Both the position numbers and the translations under genes were made by a program. A DNA stretch of 64,000 nt from an uncultured Clostridia bacterium (lineage in GTDB: Bacteria; Bacillota; Clostridia; UBA1381): positions 209,516 through 273,515 of the forward strand of contig CANQIP010000001.1 in assembly GCA_947623955.1 (NCBI GenBank), written 5' to 3'. Below are positions 48,686 through 56,683 of this stretch, piece after piece (positions within the stretch are counted from its first letter, which is position 1; the number at the start of each line of letters is the position of its first letter). Under the pieces are notes generated by a model. It saw only the letters and a list, made by a program, of their open reading frames with translations. It made no database searches and had not been told where the DNA came from.

Positions 48686-49756
48686 TTATTTATATGCCAA
48701 CGGACACAAATCATGGTCTTTTTCTGCCAGTTTACTGCCACGTGATATCTTCGCCGCATAACATCCTTTTTTACATTTCTGATTTTCACACTTCCAGCAT
48801 ACCTCATTATACATTACTGGGAATTTATAGCCATTCAGACTTTTTTCCCAATCAAAATCTTTTATAAAAATATTGCCTAACATAAAATCCTTGGGATCAT
48901 ATAGACTGTTAGAATCTTTTGCAGCAAAAACCATATACGGACAAAAGGCAATATCTCCATTGGTAAAAATATACATTATTTTGCCTGCTACGCACTCACT
49001 TAAGGGCTTGTTCTCGCTATTGGGAAATCTAATATATACCATTTCCATATCAGTATCATTAAATTTCTTAGTTGCTTGTCTCAACTCGTTCATTTGGTGA
49101 TTATTAAATGCCAAATTAACAGTTTTTTCTCCGCGGCCAAACTGCGATAATGGATTCATTAATACATATTTAGCATGACATTTTTTCGCAAACATACATA
49201 ATTCTACATACTCTTGTACTGAAGAATAAACATTCGGAGTGACCAATACCCCGTTAAGCAATCCTTTCTTACCTAACAACTCAATATTGCTAATAATTTT
49301 ATTATATAGTTCTGGATTTTGATTTCCCCTGAATTTTCCATGTGACGAAGAAGAAAAACCATCCAAACTTACATTAAAATGTAAATTTCCATAATTTTCA
49401 AAACGTTCTAAAAATTGTTCGGTAATTAATGTTGCATTAGTACATATACTGACCGCAATATTACTAGCAAGCATCAAATCTACTATATCTGATAATTTAG
49501 GATGTACAAATGGCTCGCCTCCAGTCAAAGTCACTTTTGCAATACTATTTTTTAAAAGTTGAGGAAGAATAATATCTTTTATTTTTTGGATATCCATTTC
49601 TTGCCCAATATTATTGGCTGATACAAAACAATGTTCACAGCACAAATTACATTTCTCTGTTATTTGTATTAGGCATTTCTTTTTCGGATATTCAGCAATC
49701 GTTCTAAAATAACACGCAGCACAGTATTCTTCATTATATATCTTCGTTCCGTTCAT
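48686..49756 (-). CDS. Radical SAM/SPASM protein
   Basis: 356 residues; AAGGAGGGAAAA precedes the ATG. The [4Fe-4S] motif CNLCCEHC (Cys36, Cys40, Cys43) binds SAM; TLTGGEPFVHP follows. The N-terminus has an additional Cys set (YCAACYF, Cys28). The C-terminal part is a SPASM/twitch-type cluster region (CWKCENQKCKKGCYAA, final Cys). So it could hold two or three clusters, like peptide-modifying maturases. Viperins lack this C-terminal cluster region. It is expressed after a 48-residue CxxC protein gene that overlaps its start. Possible roles: peptide modification or nucleotide modification in a defence operon. Confidence 0.85.
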   Translation of the reverse strand: MNGTKIYNEEYCAACYFRTIAEYPKKKCLIQITEKCNLCCEHCFVSANNIGQEMDIQKIKDIILPQLLKNSIAKVTLTGGEPFVHPKLSDIVDLMLASNIAVSICTNATLITEQFLERFENYGNLHFNVSLDGFSSSSHGKFRGNQNPELYNKIISNIELLGKKGLLNGVLVTPNVYSSVQEYVELCMFAKKCHAKYVLMNPLSQFGRGEKTVNLAFNNHQMNELRQATKKFNDTDMEMVYIRFPNSENKPLSECVAGKIMYIFTNGDIAFCPYMVFAAKDSNSLYDPKDFMLGNIFIKDFDWEKSLNGYKFPVMYNEVCWKCENQKCKKGCYAAKISRGSKLAEKDHDLCPLAYK

Positions 49757-49880
49757 TTTTCCCTCCTTGACTTGAATATATTAAATTTCCCGCACTTATT
49801 AACTCTCTTATTTCTTCTTCATATATATAATATAATCCTTCTTTTACATCTTTTTTCTGATTACAAATAATACAAGGCAA
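49734..49880 (-). CDS. 48-residue CxxC protein overlapping the radical SAM gene
   Basis: The frame opens after the stop of the 73-residue gene and is read from a TTG at 49880 (an ATA start nearer that stop is also possible). The product begins PCIICNQKKDVKEG, continues LYYIYEEEIRELISAGNLIY and ends SSQGGKNERNEDI. It overlaps the radical SAM start by 23 bases, the usual sign of coupled translation. There is no clear ribosome site. It could be a peptide substrate, a small zinc-binding partner or a chance frame. Confidence 0.4.
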   Translation of the reverse strand: MPCIICNQKKDVKEGLYYIYEEEIRELISAGNLIYSSQGGKNERNEDI

Positions 49881-49900
49881 ATTTAAAGATAATTTATTAT

Positions 49901-50122
49901 TTATTTTTTAGATACGGCTACAATTTTATTATCAAATTTATACAATGAATGGACCGGATTTCCATCAAAATAATATACTCTTACCAAGCTTTTTGCATTT
50001 ACTTTTTCCCCCAGATTCATCCAATATTCAGTTGCTCTTCGTATAAAATTAACCATACTATCTTTTTCTTTTCCATAATGTACTTCAATACTATCACAGA
50101 ATTTAGAATTTATCGACAACAA
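49901..50122 (-). CDS. 73-residue protein at the head of the radical SAM operon
   Basis: The product (CDSIEVHYGKEKDSMVNFIRRA, then VRVYYFDGNPVHSLYKFDNKIVAV) looks like a small alpha/beta domain. I do not recognise the family. The start is uncertain because no good ribosome site precedes it. It lies directly before the CxxC frame and may be part of the operon. Confidence 0.4.
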   Translation of the reverse strand: MLSINSKFCDSIEVHYGKEKDSMVNFIRRATEYWMNLGEKVNAKSLVRVYYFDGNPVHSLYKFDNKIVAVSKK

Positions 50123-50159
50123 TATAACTGTAATATCTAATTTTTTTAAACATTAATGT

Positions 50160-50300
50160 TTAATTATTTAAATATAATCTTGTCCATGTTTTCCCATATG
50201 TATGAACTATTGTCATTGTTTCCTTTATTAATTCTCTGTATGGTACATCGTCACTTCTTAGCATTGCATAATTAATGGTGAACGGAGGTTTGTATTCCAT
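50160..50300 (-). CDS. 46-residue protein, possible Fic-protein remnant
   Basis: ATG at 50300 with AAGGAGCGAAAA upstream. The first ten residues (EYKPPFTINY) resemble the YxPPFTIT opening of Fic-domain proteins, but the rest (RSDDVPYRELIKETMTIVHT) does not continue that family. Perhaps a truncated and refitted gene. Confidence 0.35.
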   Translation of the reverse strand: MEYKPPFTINYAMLRSDDVPYRELIKETMTIVHTYGKTWTRLYLNN

Positions 50301-50881
50301 TTTTCGCTCCTTAAATATTGATTTGCATGATAGTATTATATCATAATCACAAAAATAAATCAATACTCAAGTGAAATAACACCGTATAGTTAAGTGACAC
50401 AAATTGCTAAATAATTAATTCAAACAACATTGGTATATAGTTTCACCATAACTCCGAAAATGCTGCCTAAATACATAATCTCGCCTTTGTGGGTGTTTGG
50501 CCCACCACGTCGCACCGTGCGGCAGTTTTACGAATCCTTTGCTTAGGCAAAGGATTCTTTTTTATGCCGCACGGTGCTCCTTTTTCCTCGAAAATCGTCA
50601 CTGTGCTGTGGCTGCTCGCTTATAAATGCGCTCGCTACGCCTTCGCTTGCTTTGGATTTTTGAGGAATTGGCGCGCCTACGGTGCGCTTGCGCCGACTTT
50701 TTATTTGCATAAAAGTAGGGGCGACCCTTGCGGTCGCCCGCGTGCGGTGGTGTGTTTGCCGGAATATGCGGCGGGCGGCTTGAATATCGATGCGCGGTGT
50801 GCTATAATTATAAAAAGCGCGGCGGATTGGACTTTTGCACGCCGATTACTCAAAACTCAATCAAAAAATGCGGAGGCTTTT
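50301..50881. other. Intergenic block with nested hairpins
   Basis: No gene. GCACCGTGCGGCA (about 50513) and TGCCGCACGGTGC (about 50563) form long arms around an inner terminator hairpin (GAATCCTTTGC/GCAAAGGATTC, then TTTTTT, 50535-50566). A second hairpin GGGCGACC/GGTCGCCC lies near 50719-50739. The left 100 bases are AT-rich and belong to the island, the rest is GC-rich backbone-like. An apparent open frame through this block is not coding. Confidence 0.45.
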
Positions 50882-51616
50882 ATGAAAAATCAGTACTTTG
50901 GTGATATCGGAGATTATGGAAAATACGGACTGCTTCTGTTCTTGGCGGAACATGGAATTTCTGTTTCGGTCAATTGGTATCTCACGCCAAATGATGGCAG
51001 TTCAGACGGAAAATTTATCAAGTATCTTTCGGATGAAAGGTTTCGCAGGTTTTCTCCCGTGCTGTATGATGAACTTAAAAAGTATATTATTCAAGAAGGG
51101 CGTCGGGACATTCTTGTCATGAATGAAACAGATTTAATTCCGAATGCAAAGTACTATACCGTTCCCTTGCCCACCTTAGATAATGTGCCTTCTGCCGAAC
51201 GGAGGCAGCTCCGTAAAGAATGGCACGAAAATGCACTCGCTTTTTGCACCGGATCGGATTTGGTATTTCTTGACCCCGATAATGGGATACAGCCCAAAGG
51301 ACAGTTATATTCATCTAAAAATAATAAATATGTTTTTCTTGAAGAAGCGGCAGACTATTATAATGCCGGTCAAAATGTGGTGTACTACTGTCATAAGGGC
51401 AGACGAACGGATGCGCAATGGAGCGAATACAAAGGGCTGTTAAGAACACTAATACCGGATGTGGACTTGATAGGTCTGACCTTTCATCGCGGCACGCAGA
51501 GGAGCTACATCTTTGCTCTGCACAGCGGTTCCGCCGCGAATATAAAGCAATTATTAAGCGGGTTTTTAGCGTCGGAGTGGGGCGATAGGAAAATGTTTAC
51601 ACTTGAACCTATTTGA
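50882..51616 (+). CDS. Conserved protein with methyltransferase-like DPDNG motif
   Basis: 244 residues from the ATG at 50882 (GCGGAGGCTTTT upstream). It opens KNQYFGDIGDYGKYGLLLFL, continues VNWYLTPNDGSSDGKFIKYL and has DLVFLDPDNGIQPKGQLYSSKNNKYVFLEEAADYY, then VVYYCHKGRR. The LDPDNG strand-loop resembles the active-site loop of methyltransferase-fold proteins (compare the TcmP type), but the family is uncharacterised. Scattered occurrence beside mobile DNA hints at a defence-related function. Confidence 0.5.
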   Translation: MKNQYFGDIGDYGKYGLLLFLAEHGISVSVNWYLTPNDGSSDGKFIKYLSDERFRRFSPVLYDELKKYIIQEGRRDILVMNETDLIPNAKYYTVPLPTLDNVPSAERRQLRKEWHENALAFCTGSDLVFLDPDNGIQPKGQLYSSKNNKYVFLEEAADYYNAGQNVVYYCHKGRRTDAQWSEYKGLLRTLIPDVDLIGLTFHRGTQRSYIFALHSGSAANIKQLLSGFLASEWGDRKMFTLEPI

Positions 51617-51793
51617 TATCCGCAGAGGGACTATGAATTTACAGCGTACACACCGCAGTGAGGGCAACTTAAAAGAAAAAAAGCAATTTATTCTTTACTT
51701 GCGGAGGGTAAATGTGGTATAATAGCAAAGTAAAGTATTTTACACCTCAAAAATATATAAAAATTTTATCAATTAAAATGGGAGTGATTTATT

Positions 51794-53614
51794 ATGAAAA
51801 AAATCGTATCGGCAATACTTTCGCTGGCAATGTTCGGAGCGGCTGCGGGAGCGTACAACTTCCCCGAGCCGGATTGGGGCGCGCTGCTAAACGAAAGAAA
51901 AGCTATGGTAACAGAAACGGATTTTGAGCTTTACGTTGAAGGCAGCGCGGACAGCGCGCCTTATTACGGCGCGAAATTTGAGCCTAAGTCGGGTGTGTAT
52001 ATCGGCATGACGGCAGACAGCGCAGAGTCGTATAAGCCGCTCAGTTCGTACCTTACATATATTCAGAACTTCGGTCAGCCCGATATAACTTATCCGGCTA
52101 ACAACATGATTTCTTCCGACGATGTTGTAACCATGGTAGGCTGGACGGTTGATTCGCTTGACTATGTTGACTTTGATTCAATGCGCCAAACATTGGCAAA
52201 GCTTAACTCGTACAACAAACCCATGCTCGTAAGATTTGCAAACGAAATGAACTGCTCGGCACTCGGCGACGACCCCGACAGGTACGTGCAGGTATTCAGA
52301 GACGCCGCGAATTTAATTCACGAGTATCCGAATTTGGCTGTCGTATGGTCGCCGAACGACATGGGTTCTCTTGACAGACCGTTTGACTATTATTATCCCG
52401 GAGACGACTATGTCGATTGGGTGGGCGTAAGCTGCTACACGACCAAATATTTCCAGGGTAACGCTGATACAAGCGAAACCGACGCTACATATTTTATAAC
52501 CGGCAAGTACGGCTGGCCCACAAATAAGCTCAAGCCGTTCTTGGATTTCCTGGCAAAGAACAATATCAATAAGCCCGTTATGATAAGCGAGGGCGGCGTT
52601 GCGAGAAGTGACGTCAACGGCGATAACTACGCGGGCTGGCACGAGCCGAGACTGAGAAATATGCTGTGGAATGTCGTTATGAAGTATCCGCAGGTTAAGA
52701 TGATTAACTATTTTAACGTGGTCAGACCCGACGAATTCCAGAGTTACTGTATAGCGGACAGTGCCGAGTCGACACAGATTTTCAAAGAGGCGGCAAACAG
52801 CGGCGCGTATCTGCTTTCCGCAAACGCGTCACCGAAGTTTGTGTTTAAACCCGCAAACGAAGGCGGAACGCTTACCGCCGGCAGCGACGGCACAGTAAAG
52901 CTTTACACTCTCGCGTATTTACCCGACAAGCCCGATATTACGGTAAATTACAGAATTGACGGCGTGTGGGTTCATTCTGCAAACCGGATACCGTATATAT
53001 TCAATTTGGATGTAAACAGTATTGCGGACGGCGCTCACACGTTGAGCATTGACACTGACGGCGCGTCCAAGGAATACACAATGTATAAAAGCGGTCAGAT
53101 GATAAGTTTCGGACAGGAACCCGACCCCTCGGCGGCGCAGGCTCCGTCCGGAAATACCGATCCGACGCCGCAGCCCGCGCCTTCCGGCAATGCTCCGGCG
53201 GCGAAGGACGATACGGTTACCGTATTGTTGAACGGACAAGAACTGTCATTTAACGACCAGCCTCCCGTTATAATAGAGGGACGCACTCTCGTACCGCTGC
53301 GTGCGATTTTTGAGGCGATGAACGCGACCGTTGAATGGGATCAGAGCACCGCGACCGTTACGTCAACACGCGGCGGTGTTACGGTAAAAATGGCTATAGG
53401 CGATAACAAAATTTATAAAAACGGCACGCCGACCGAGCTGGATGTTCCGGCGCAAATCATAAACGACCGCACGATGGTTCCCGCACGTGCAGTTGCTGAG
53501 GCGTTTGGCGCACAAGTGGGCTGGAACGGCGACAGCCGAACGGTTACCATAAACGAATCGCCGGCGGAACAAACGGTGGCTGAAACAAACATGGCTACTA
53601 CTGTCATGAACTAA
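51794..53614 (+). CDS. Secreted GH26-like glycosidase with stalk domain
   Basis: 606 residues; GGGAGTGATTTATT precedes the ATG. Signal peptide ~1-20. The catalytic domain (about 60-340) shows GH26/clan A features: MLVRFANEMNCSA (acid/base Glu151), WSPNDMGSLDRPFDYYYPGDDYVDWVGVSCY and VMISEGGV (nucleophile Glu266). A beta domain (~345-430) and a Pro/Ser linker follow. The C-terminal ~110 residues are a copper-amine-oxidase N-terminal-type stalk domain in two halves (IEGRTLVPLRAIFEAMNATVEWD, INDRTMVPARAVAEAFGAQVGWN), common on clostridial cell-surface proteins. Probable beta-mannan or related hydrolase held near the cell surface. Confidence 0.75.
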   Translation: MKKIVSAILSLAMFGAAAGAYNFPEPDWGALLNERKAMVTETDFELYVEGSADSAPYYGAKFEPKSGVYIGMTADSAESYKPLSSYLTYIQNFGQPDITYPANNMISSDDVVTMVGWTVDSLDYVDFDSMRQTLAKLNSYNKPMLVRFANEMNCSALGDDPDRYVQVFRDAANLIHEYPNLAVVWSPNDMGSLDRPFDYYYPGDDYVDWVGVSCYTTKYFQGNADTSETDATYFITGKYGWPTNKLKPFLDFLAKNNINKPVMISEGGVARSDVNGDNYAGWHEPRLRNMLWNVVMKYPQVKMINYFNVVRPDEFQSYCIADSAESTQIFKEAANSGAYLLSANASPKFVFKPANEGGTLTAGSDGTVKLYTLAYLPDKPDITVNYRIDGVWVHSANRIPYIFNLDVNSIADGAHTLSIDTDGASKEYTMYKSGQMISFGQEPDPSAAQAPSGNTDPTPQPAPSGNAPAAKDDTVTVLLNGQELSFNDQPPVIIEGRTLVPLRAIFEAMNATVEWDQSTATVTSTRGGVTVKMAIGDNKIYKNGTPTELDVPAQIINDRTMVPARAVAEAFGAQVGWNGDSRTVTINESPAEQTVAETNMATTVMN

Positions 53615-53628
53615 TAAAATTCAAAAAT

Positions 53629-53657
53629 CCGTAAAGCAAATGCTTTACGGATTTTTT
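53629..53657 (+). terminator. Terminator of the GH26 gene
   Basis: CCGTAAAGCA and TGCTTTACGG arms, then ATTTTTT. Confidence 0.8.
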
Positions 53658-53659
53658 AT

Positions 53660-53735
53660 TTGCTTATTGTATGGATAATAAAGAAATAACCGCCCTATAT
53701 CGGTAAGGCGGTTATTTGGGTAGAATAATCTTTTC
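53660..53735. repeat. 76-bp repeat copy A (type I toxin-antitoxin remnant)
   Basis: This repeats 54672-54747 with about ten differences, most of them in the loop of the AAATAACCGCC/GGCGGTTATTT hairpin. It keeps the end of the toxin frame (LLIVWIIKK, stop) but lacks its start and promoter. Confidence 0.8.
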
Positions 53736-53745
53736 GGGTGTGCTT

Positions 53746-54483
53746 TTAATTTACTTTGAATATATCTGAATACTCGGGATGTTCGGCAACTAATACCCAA
53801 GTTAGGCTATTCCAAAAATAATTCTTATCTGCAGATATTTCCCCTACTTCTGTTCCGGTTTCTGTAGGTCTTGTATAATCATTTATTACTGCCCATTCAC
53901 TAGACCAATGACCTTCACCTGTTAAAATATTTACTTGATACTGTGTATCACTTGTTTCTTTGCCTACTGAATCAGGTCCATATTTGCCTGTTATTAACCT
54001 ACCATTAGCTTCCAAAGGAGCAGTGAATTTAGCATCACCTTGTCCTACCTCATCCATTAACCCTACATCTGGGGCAACTCCCTGTCCTTCACCAAGTACC
54101 CCATGTGGTCCAATAGCAAGCACTATCTCTGTACCATCTGCCTTGACAAATATATCCCCCTCTTTCGCGAGGCGATTATCGCGCGGCTGACCCTCGTATA
54201 TCGTGATAGCACCGTCGGTATTTGCGGGTTCGGGTGGCGTGGCTTGTGTGCTGATAGTGATTGTATTATTTGTAAAGCCGACAGTAAATCCGCCCACTGC
54301 GTCGGCGATGTCGCGCAGTTTAAAGTATGTGCTGTCGTTTATGTTGTAGCCCTCTATGGACTTCTCAACGCCGTCAACCTTGATAGGGAACGGGTTCGCC
54401 GTAACGGCGTACTCAACCGCAAAGCCGGTCAGCGCGGAACATATAATGCCGCCGATAATAAAGCCTAAAGTAAATCTTTTCAT
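53746..54483 (-). CDS. Stalk-domain surface protein
   Basis: 245 residues from ATG 54483 (GGGGGAATTTCC upstream). Signal peptide (FTLGFIIGGIICSALTGFAVEYAV), then one stalk-type domain (IKVDGVEKSIEGYNINDSTYFKLRDIADAVGGFTVGF). The C-terminal ~140 residues (PRDNRLAKEGDIFVKADGTE, WSSEWAVINDYTRP) are unknown. It is flanked on both sides by the 76-bp repeats. Confidence 0.6.
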   Translation of the reverse strand: MKRFTLGFIIGGIICSALTGFAVEYAVTANPFPIKVDGVEKSIEGYNINDSTYFKLRDIADAVGGFTVGFTNNTITISTQATPPEPANTDGAITIYEGQPRDNRLAKEGDIFVKADGTEIVLAIGPHGVLGEGQGVAPDVGLMDEVGQGDAKFTAPLEANGRLITGKYGPDSVGKETSDTQYQVNILTGEGHWSSEWAVINDYTRPTETGTEVGEISADKNYFWNSLTWVLVAEHPEYSDIFKVN

Positions 54484-54543
54484 GGAAATTCCCCCTTTTA
54501 GTGTATTATACATCACTCGGCAGGGAAAATCAAGGATGTGGTA

Positions 54544-54572
54544 TTGCAATACACGGTATAATGTGATACAAT
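54544..54572 (+). promoter_or_regulatory. Toxin promoter
   Basis: TTGCAA (54544-54549), 17 bases, TACAAT (54567-54572). A GAGCC-GAAA-GGCTC hairpin lies at the predicted 5' end of the mRNA. Confidence 0.55.
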
Positions 54573-54638
54573 TAAATGAGCCGAAAGGCTCGGGTATTGA
54601 CAGCGAGCGGTAGGCGGTTGTTTCGGAAAGGTTCAATA

Positions 54639-54701
54639 ATGAGTGAGATAACGATTGATTTAATCTTAATTTTGCTTATTGTATGGATAATCAAGAAATA
54701 A
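54639..54701 (+). CDS. 20-residue hydrophobic toxin of a type I toxin-antitoxin system
   Basis: The ATG at 54639 follows GGAAAGGTTCAATA. The peptide is MSEITID followed by an Ile/Leu-rich membrane helix and WIIKK. The stop is at the start of an AAATAACCG... hairpin. Size, one membrane helix, polar ends and the tail-overlapping antisense RNA match the Fst/Hol_Tox/TxpA class of small membrane toxins. Confidence 0.6.
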   Translation: MSEITIDLILILLIVWIIKK

Positions 54702-54747
54702 CCGCCCTACTGCAATAGGACGGTTATTTGGGTAGAATTATCTTTTC
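54672..54747. repeat. 76-bp repeat copy B (intact toxin 3' end and terminator)
   Basis: It contains the last ten toxin codons and the bidirectional AAATAACCGcCC/GGaCGGTTATTT hairpin. Partner of 53660-53735. Confidence 0.8.
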
Positions 54748-54806
54748 TACGCTGATAATTCGATTTTATTAAAGTAGAAACAACCGTTTTGCCGCTCCTA
54801 TCTTTA
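54695..54806 (-). ncRNA. Antisense RNA antitoxin
   Basis: A leftward promoter ends 54812 and the RNA would run about 110 nt to the shared hairpin, overlapping the toxin mRNA at its 3' end. This tail-to-tail overlap with a common terminator is the standard RNA antitoxin layout. Confidence 0.6.
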
Positions 54807-54811
54807 CCTTG

Positions 54812-54840
54812 ATTATATCACTAAAAAATATATATGTCAA
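54812..54840 (-). promoter_or_regulatory. Antitoxin RNA promoter
   Basis: On the minus strand TTGACA (54835-54840), 17 bases, TATAAT (54812-54817): fully consensus. Confidence 0.8.
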
Positions 54841-54955
54841 GCACATCTTTATAGATGTGTTTTTATGTTTTTTGCGTAAATATGAGTGAAAACGCGGCGG
54901 CGGACGGACTGTATATATGAAAGCGCTTTTAATCGAAGGATAAGAGGGGGTAAAT

Positions 54956-55507
54956 ATGGACAGTGAGATGAGCGGAGAGGAAATAGCAAAGCTTTTGCAC
55001 GACGAGCCGGAACGTGCGTTCGCGTTGCTCGTTGAAAAGTATGGCGGAATTGTTAAGACCGTCTGTGCGAATACTCTTTCGGGATTTTGCCGCGAGGATA
55101 TAGAGGAAGCCGTCGCGGACAGCTTTATAGGTCTGTGGCGGTCTCGTGACAGGCTGGCGGGTGCGCAGTCGGTAAAGGGATATATTATCGGCATAGCGCG
55201 AAACAGCGCAATAGATAAATTGAAGGCGGCTAAAAAGGTCGCGCCGCCGGTCGTGATTGACGCGGATATTGACGCGGATATGACGGACGAGGTCGCGCGG
55301 CGCGAGAATATTGAAACAGTGCGCAGAACAATCGACCATATGCCGCCGTTTGAGCGCGAGGTGTTCGTGCGACGGTATTATCTCTACGAGCGCGTAAAGT
55401 CAATCGCGGAACATATGGGCTGCGATGAAAAGAAGGTCGAAAACATACTTTACCGCTACAAGGAAAAGCTGAAAGCCGAATTGATAAAGGGAGGCGTTAA
55501 TCTATGA
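54956..55507 (+). CDS. ECF-type RNA polymerase sigma factor
   Basis: 183 residues; AAGAGGGGGTAAAT precedes. Region 2 (RAFALLVEKYGGIVKTVC..., DIEEAVADSFIGLWRSRDRL) and region 4 (HMPPFEREVFVRRYYLYERVKSIAEHMGCDEKKVENILYRYKEKLK) are complete. Its stop overlaps the anti-sigma start as ATGA. It probably controls its own operon in response to an envelope signal. Confidence 0.85.
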   Translation: MDSEMSGEEIAKLLHDEPERAFALLVEKYGGIVKTVCANTLSGFCREDIEEAVADSFIGLWRSRDRLAGAQSVKGYIIGIARNSAIDKLKAAKKVAPPVVIDADIDADMTDEVARRENIETVRRTIDHMPPFEREVFVRRYYLYERVKSIAEHMGCDEKKVENILYRYKEKLKAELIKGGVNL

Positions 55508-56604
55508 GTGGAATTGATGAGATTATGCAAAACATTGAAATCGACGACGACTGCTGCGAGCCGCTGACAAACGCGGAGCGTAACCGTATTCTTCATATGA
55601 TAAGCAAAAAGACGGGTATTGCACCAAAGAAAAGGAAACGTCACGTTATGCGTACAATGCTTATCGCCGCGTGCGTTACCGCGCTGCTTGCCGTTACGAC
55701 CGCACTCGCGGCGTACTATCTGGAGCTTGAAAAGCCGCTCGGCGATATGCTGGGCGTTACCGAGGAAAACTTCGGAGAGATAGAAAACGCGGTAGATACG
55801 CCCGTATGCTCCGTTACCGATAACGGCGTTACAGTGAACGTGCTGCAAACGCTCGCCGACGCGCGGACGGTTTACGCAGTGTTTGAGGTGGTCGCGCCGG
55901 AGGGGACGGAGCTGCAGCAGTGGTACGAGTTTGAAAGGTATCATTTTGAACCGTCGGACAGTTGGACTCACCCGGAAAAATACAGCTCGTTTTCAATGGA
56001 CGTATCGGTGGTTGAGGCAGACGGCAACAGAATGAAGTGCATAGCGACGGCGGAAGGCTTTGCGTCGGAACTGCCCGACTGCGAATGGTCGCTGACGCTT
56101 GAAAACATAAGCGAACATGTAAGCTACGAGCCTGAGCATGAATGGAACAATATTATTGAGGGCAAGTGGCAGCTTACGTGGAACTACAGCAGCGAGAAAA
56201 ATCCCGATATGCGTGAGCTTGGCGTCAACATTCCGATGGAATGTGAGGAGCGCGATTTAGCCGTTACCGACATAACGCTGTCGCCGCTGTCGGCACAGTT
56301 TGTTGTACGGTGTGAGCTGACGGAGGAGGAGACGGCAAACATCAGGGAGAACGATCGGGCGAACCTTGATATATTCAGCGGCATAGAACCTTATATATCC
56401 GCAGCGAATTTGTCCGTAAAAATGAAGGACGGCACGGTAATAGACTGGCAGAACGCGAAACCGTTCCGCACGGGCGGTTTTCCTGAGGGAGAAAACTGCA
56501 TGATATCATGGTATTACATGCGCTTTAACAACATAGTCGATACGGACGATATCGAGGGCGTTATCGTAAACGGCAGGGAAATAAAAATTGAAGATTTGCT
56601 CTGA
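55504..56604 (+). CDS. Membrane anti-sigma factor (DUF4179-like)
   Basis: 366 residues. The cytoplasmic N-terminus (residues 1-55) binds the sigma factor in this family. One membrane helix follows (TMLIAACVTALLAVTTALAAYYLEL, ~57-80), then a large external beta domain (NGVTVNVLQTLADARTVYAVFEVVAPEG), the DUF4179 pattern. Its coupling with the ECF gene supports a sigma/anti-sigma pair. Confidence 0.8.
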   Translation: MSGIDEIMQNIEIDDDCCEPLTNAERNRILHMISKKTGIAPKKRKRHVMRTMLIAACVTALLAVTTALAAYYLELEKPLGDMLGVTEENFGEIENAVDTPVCSVTDNGVTVNVLQTLADARTVYAVFEVVAPEGTELQQWYEFERYHFEPSDSWTHPEKYSSFSMDVSVVEADGNRMKCIATAEGFASELPDCEWSLTLENISEHVSYEPEHEWNNIIEGKWQLTWNYSSEKNPDMRELGVNIPMECEERDLAVTDITLSPLSAQFVVRCELTEEETANIRENDRANLDIFSGIEPYISAANLSVKMKDGTVIDWQNAKPFRTGGFPEGENCMISWYYMRFNNIVDTDDIEGVIVNGREIKIEDLL

Positions 56605-56607
56605 TGT

Positions 56608-56637
56608 AAAGCTCCCGCGTGGTGCGGGAGCTTTTTT
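56608..56637 (+). terminator. Terminator of the ECF operon
   Basis: AAGCTCCCGC and GCGGGAGCTT arms, then TTTT. Confidence 0.85.
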
Positions 56638-56683
56638 GTGTGCGCGAATATAATAAACAAAAGGGTAAAAGGAGTTGTTTATT

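Noticed and set aside
50489..50881. A 130-residue N-terminal extension of the DPDNG protein.
   Set aside because: It runs through a terminator and nested hairpins; the ATG at 50882 has a good ribosome site and begins the conserved sequence.
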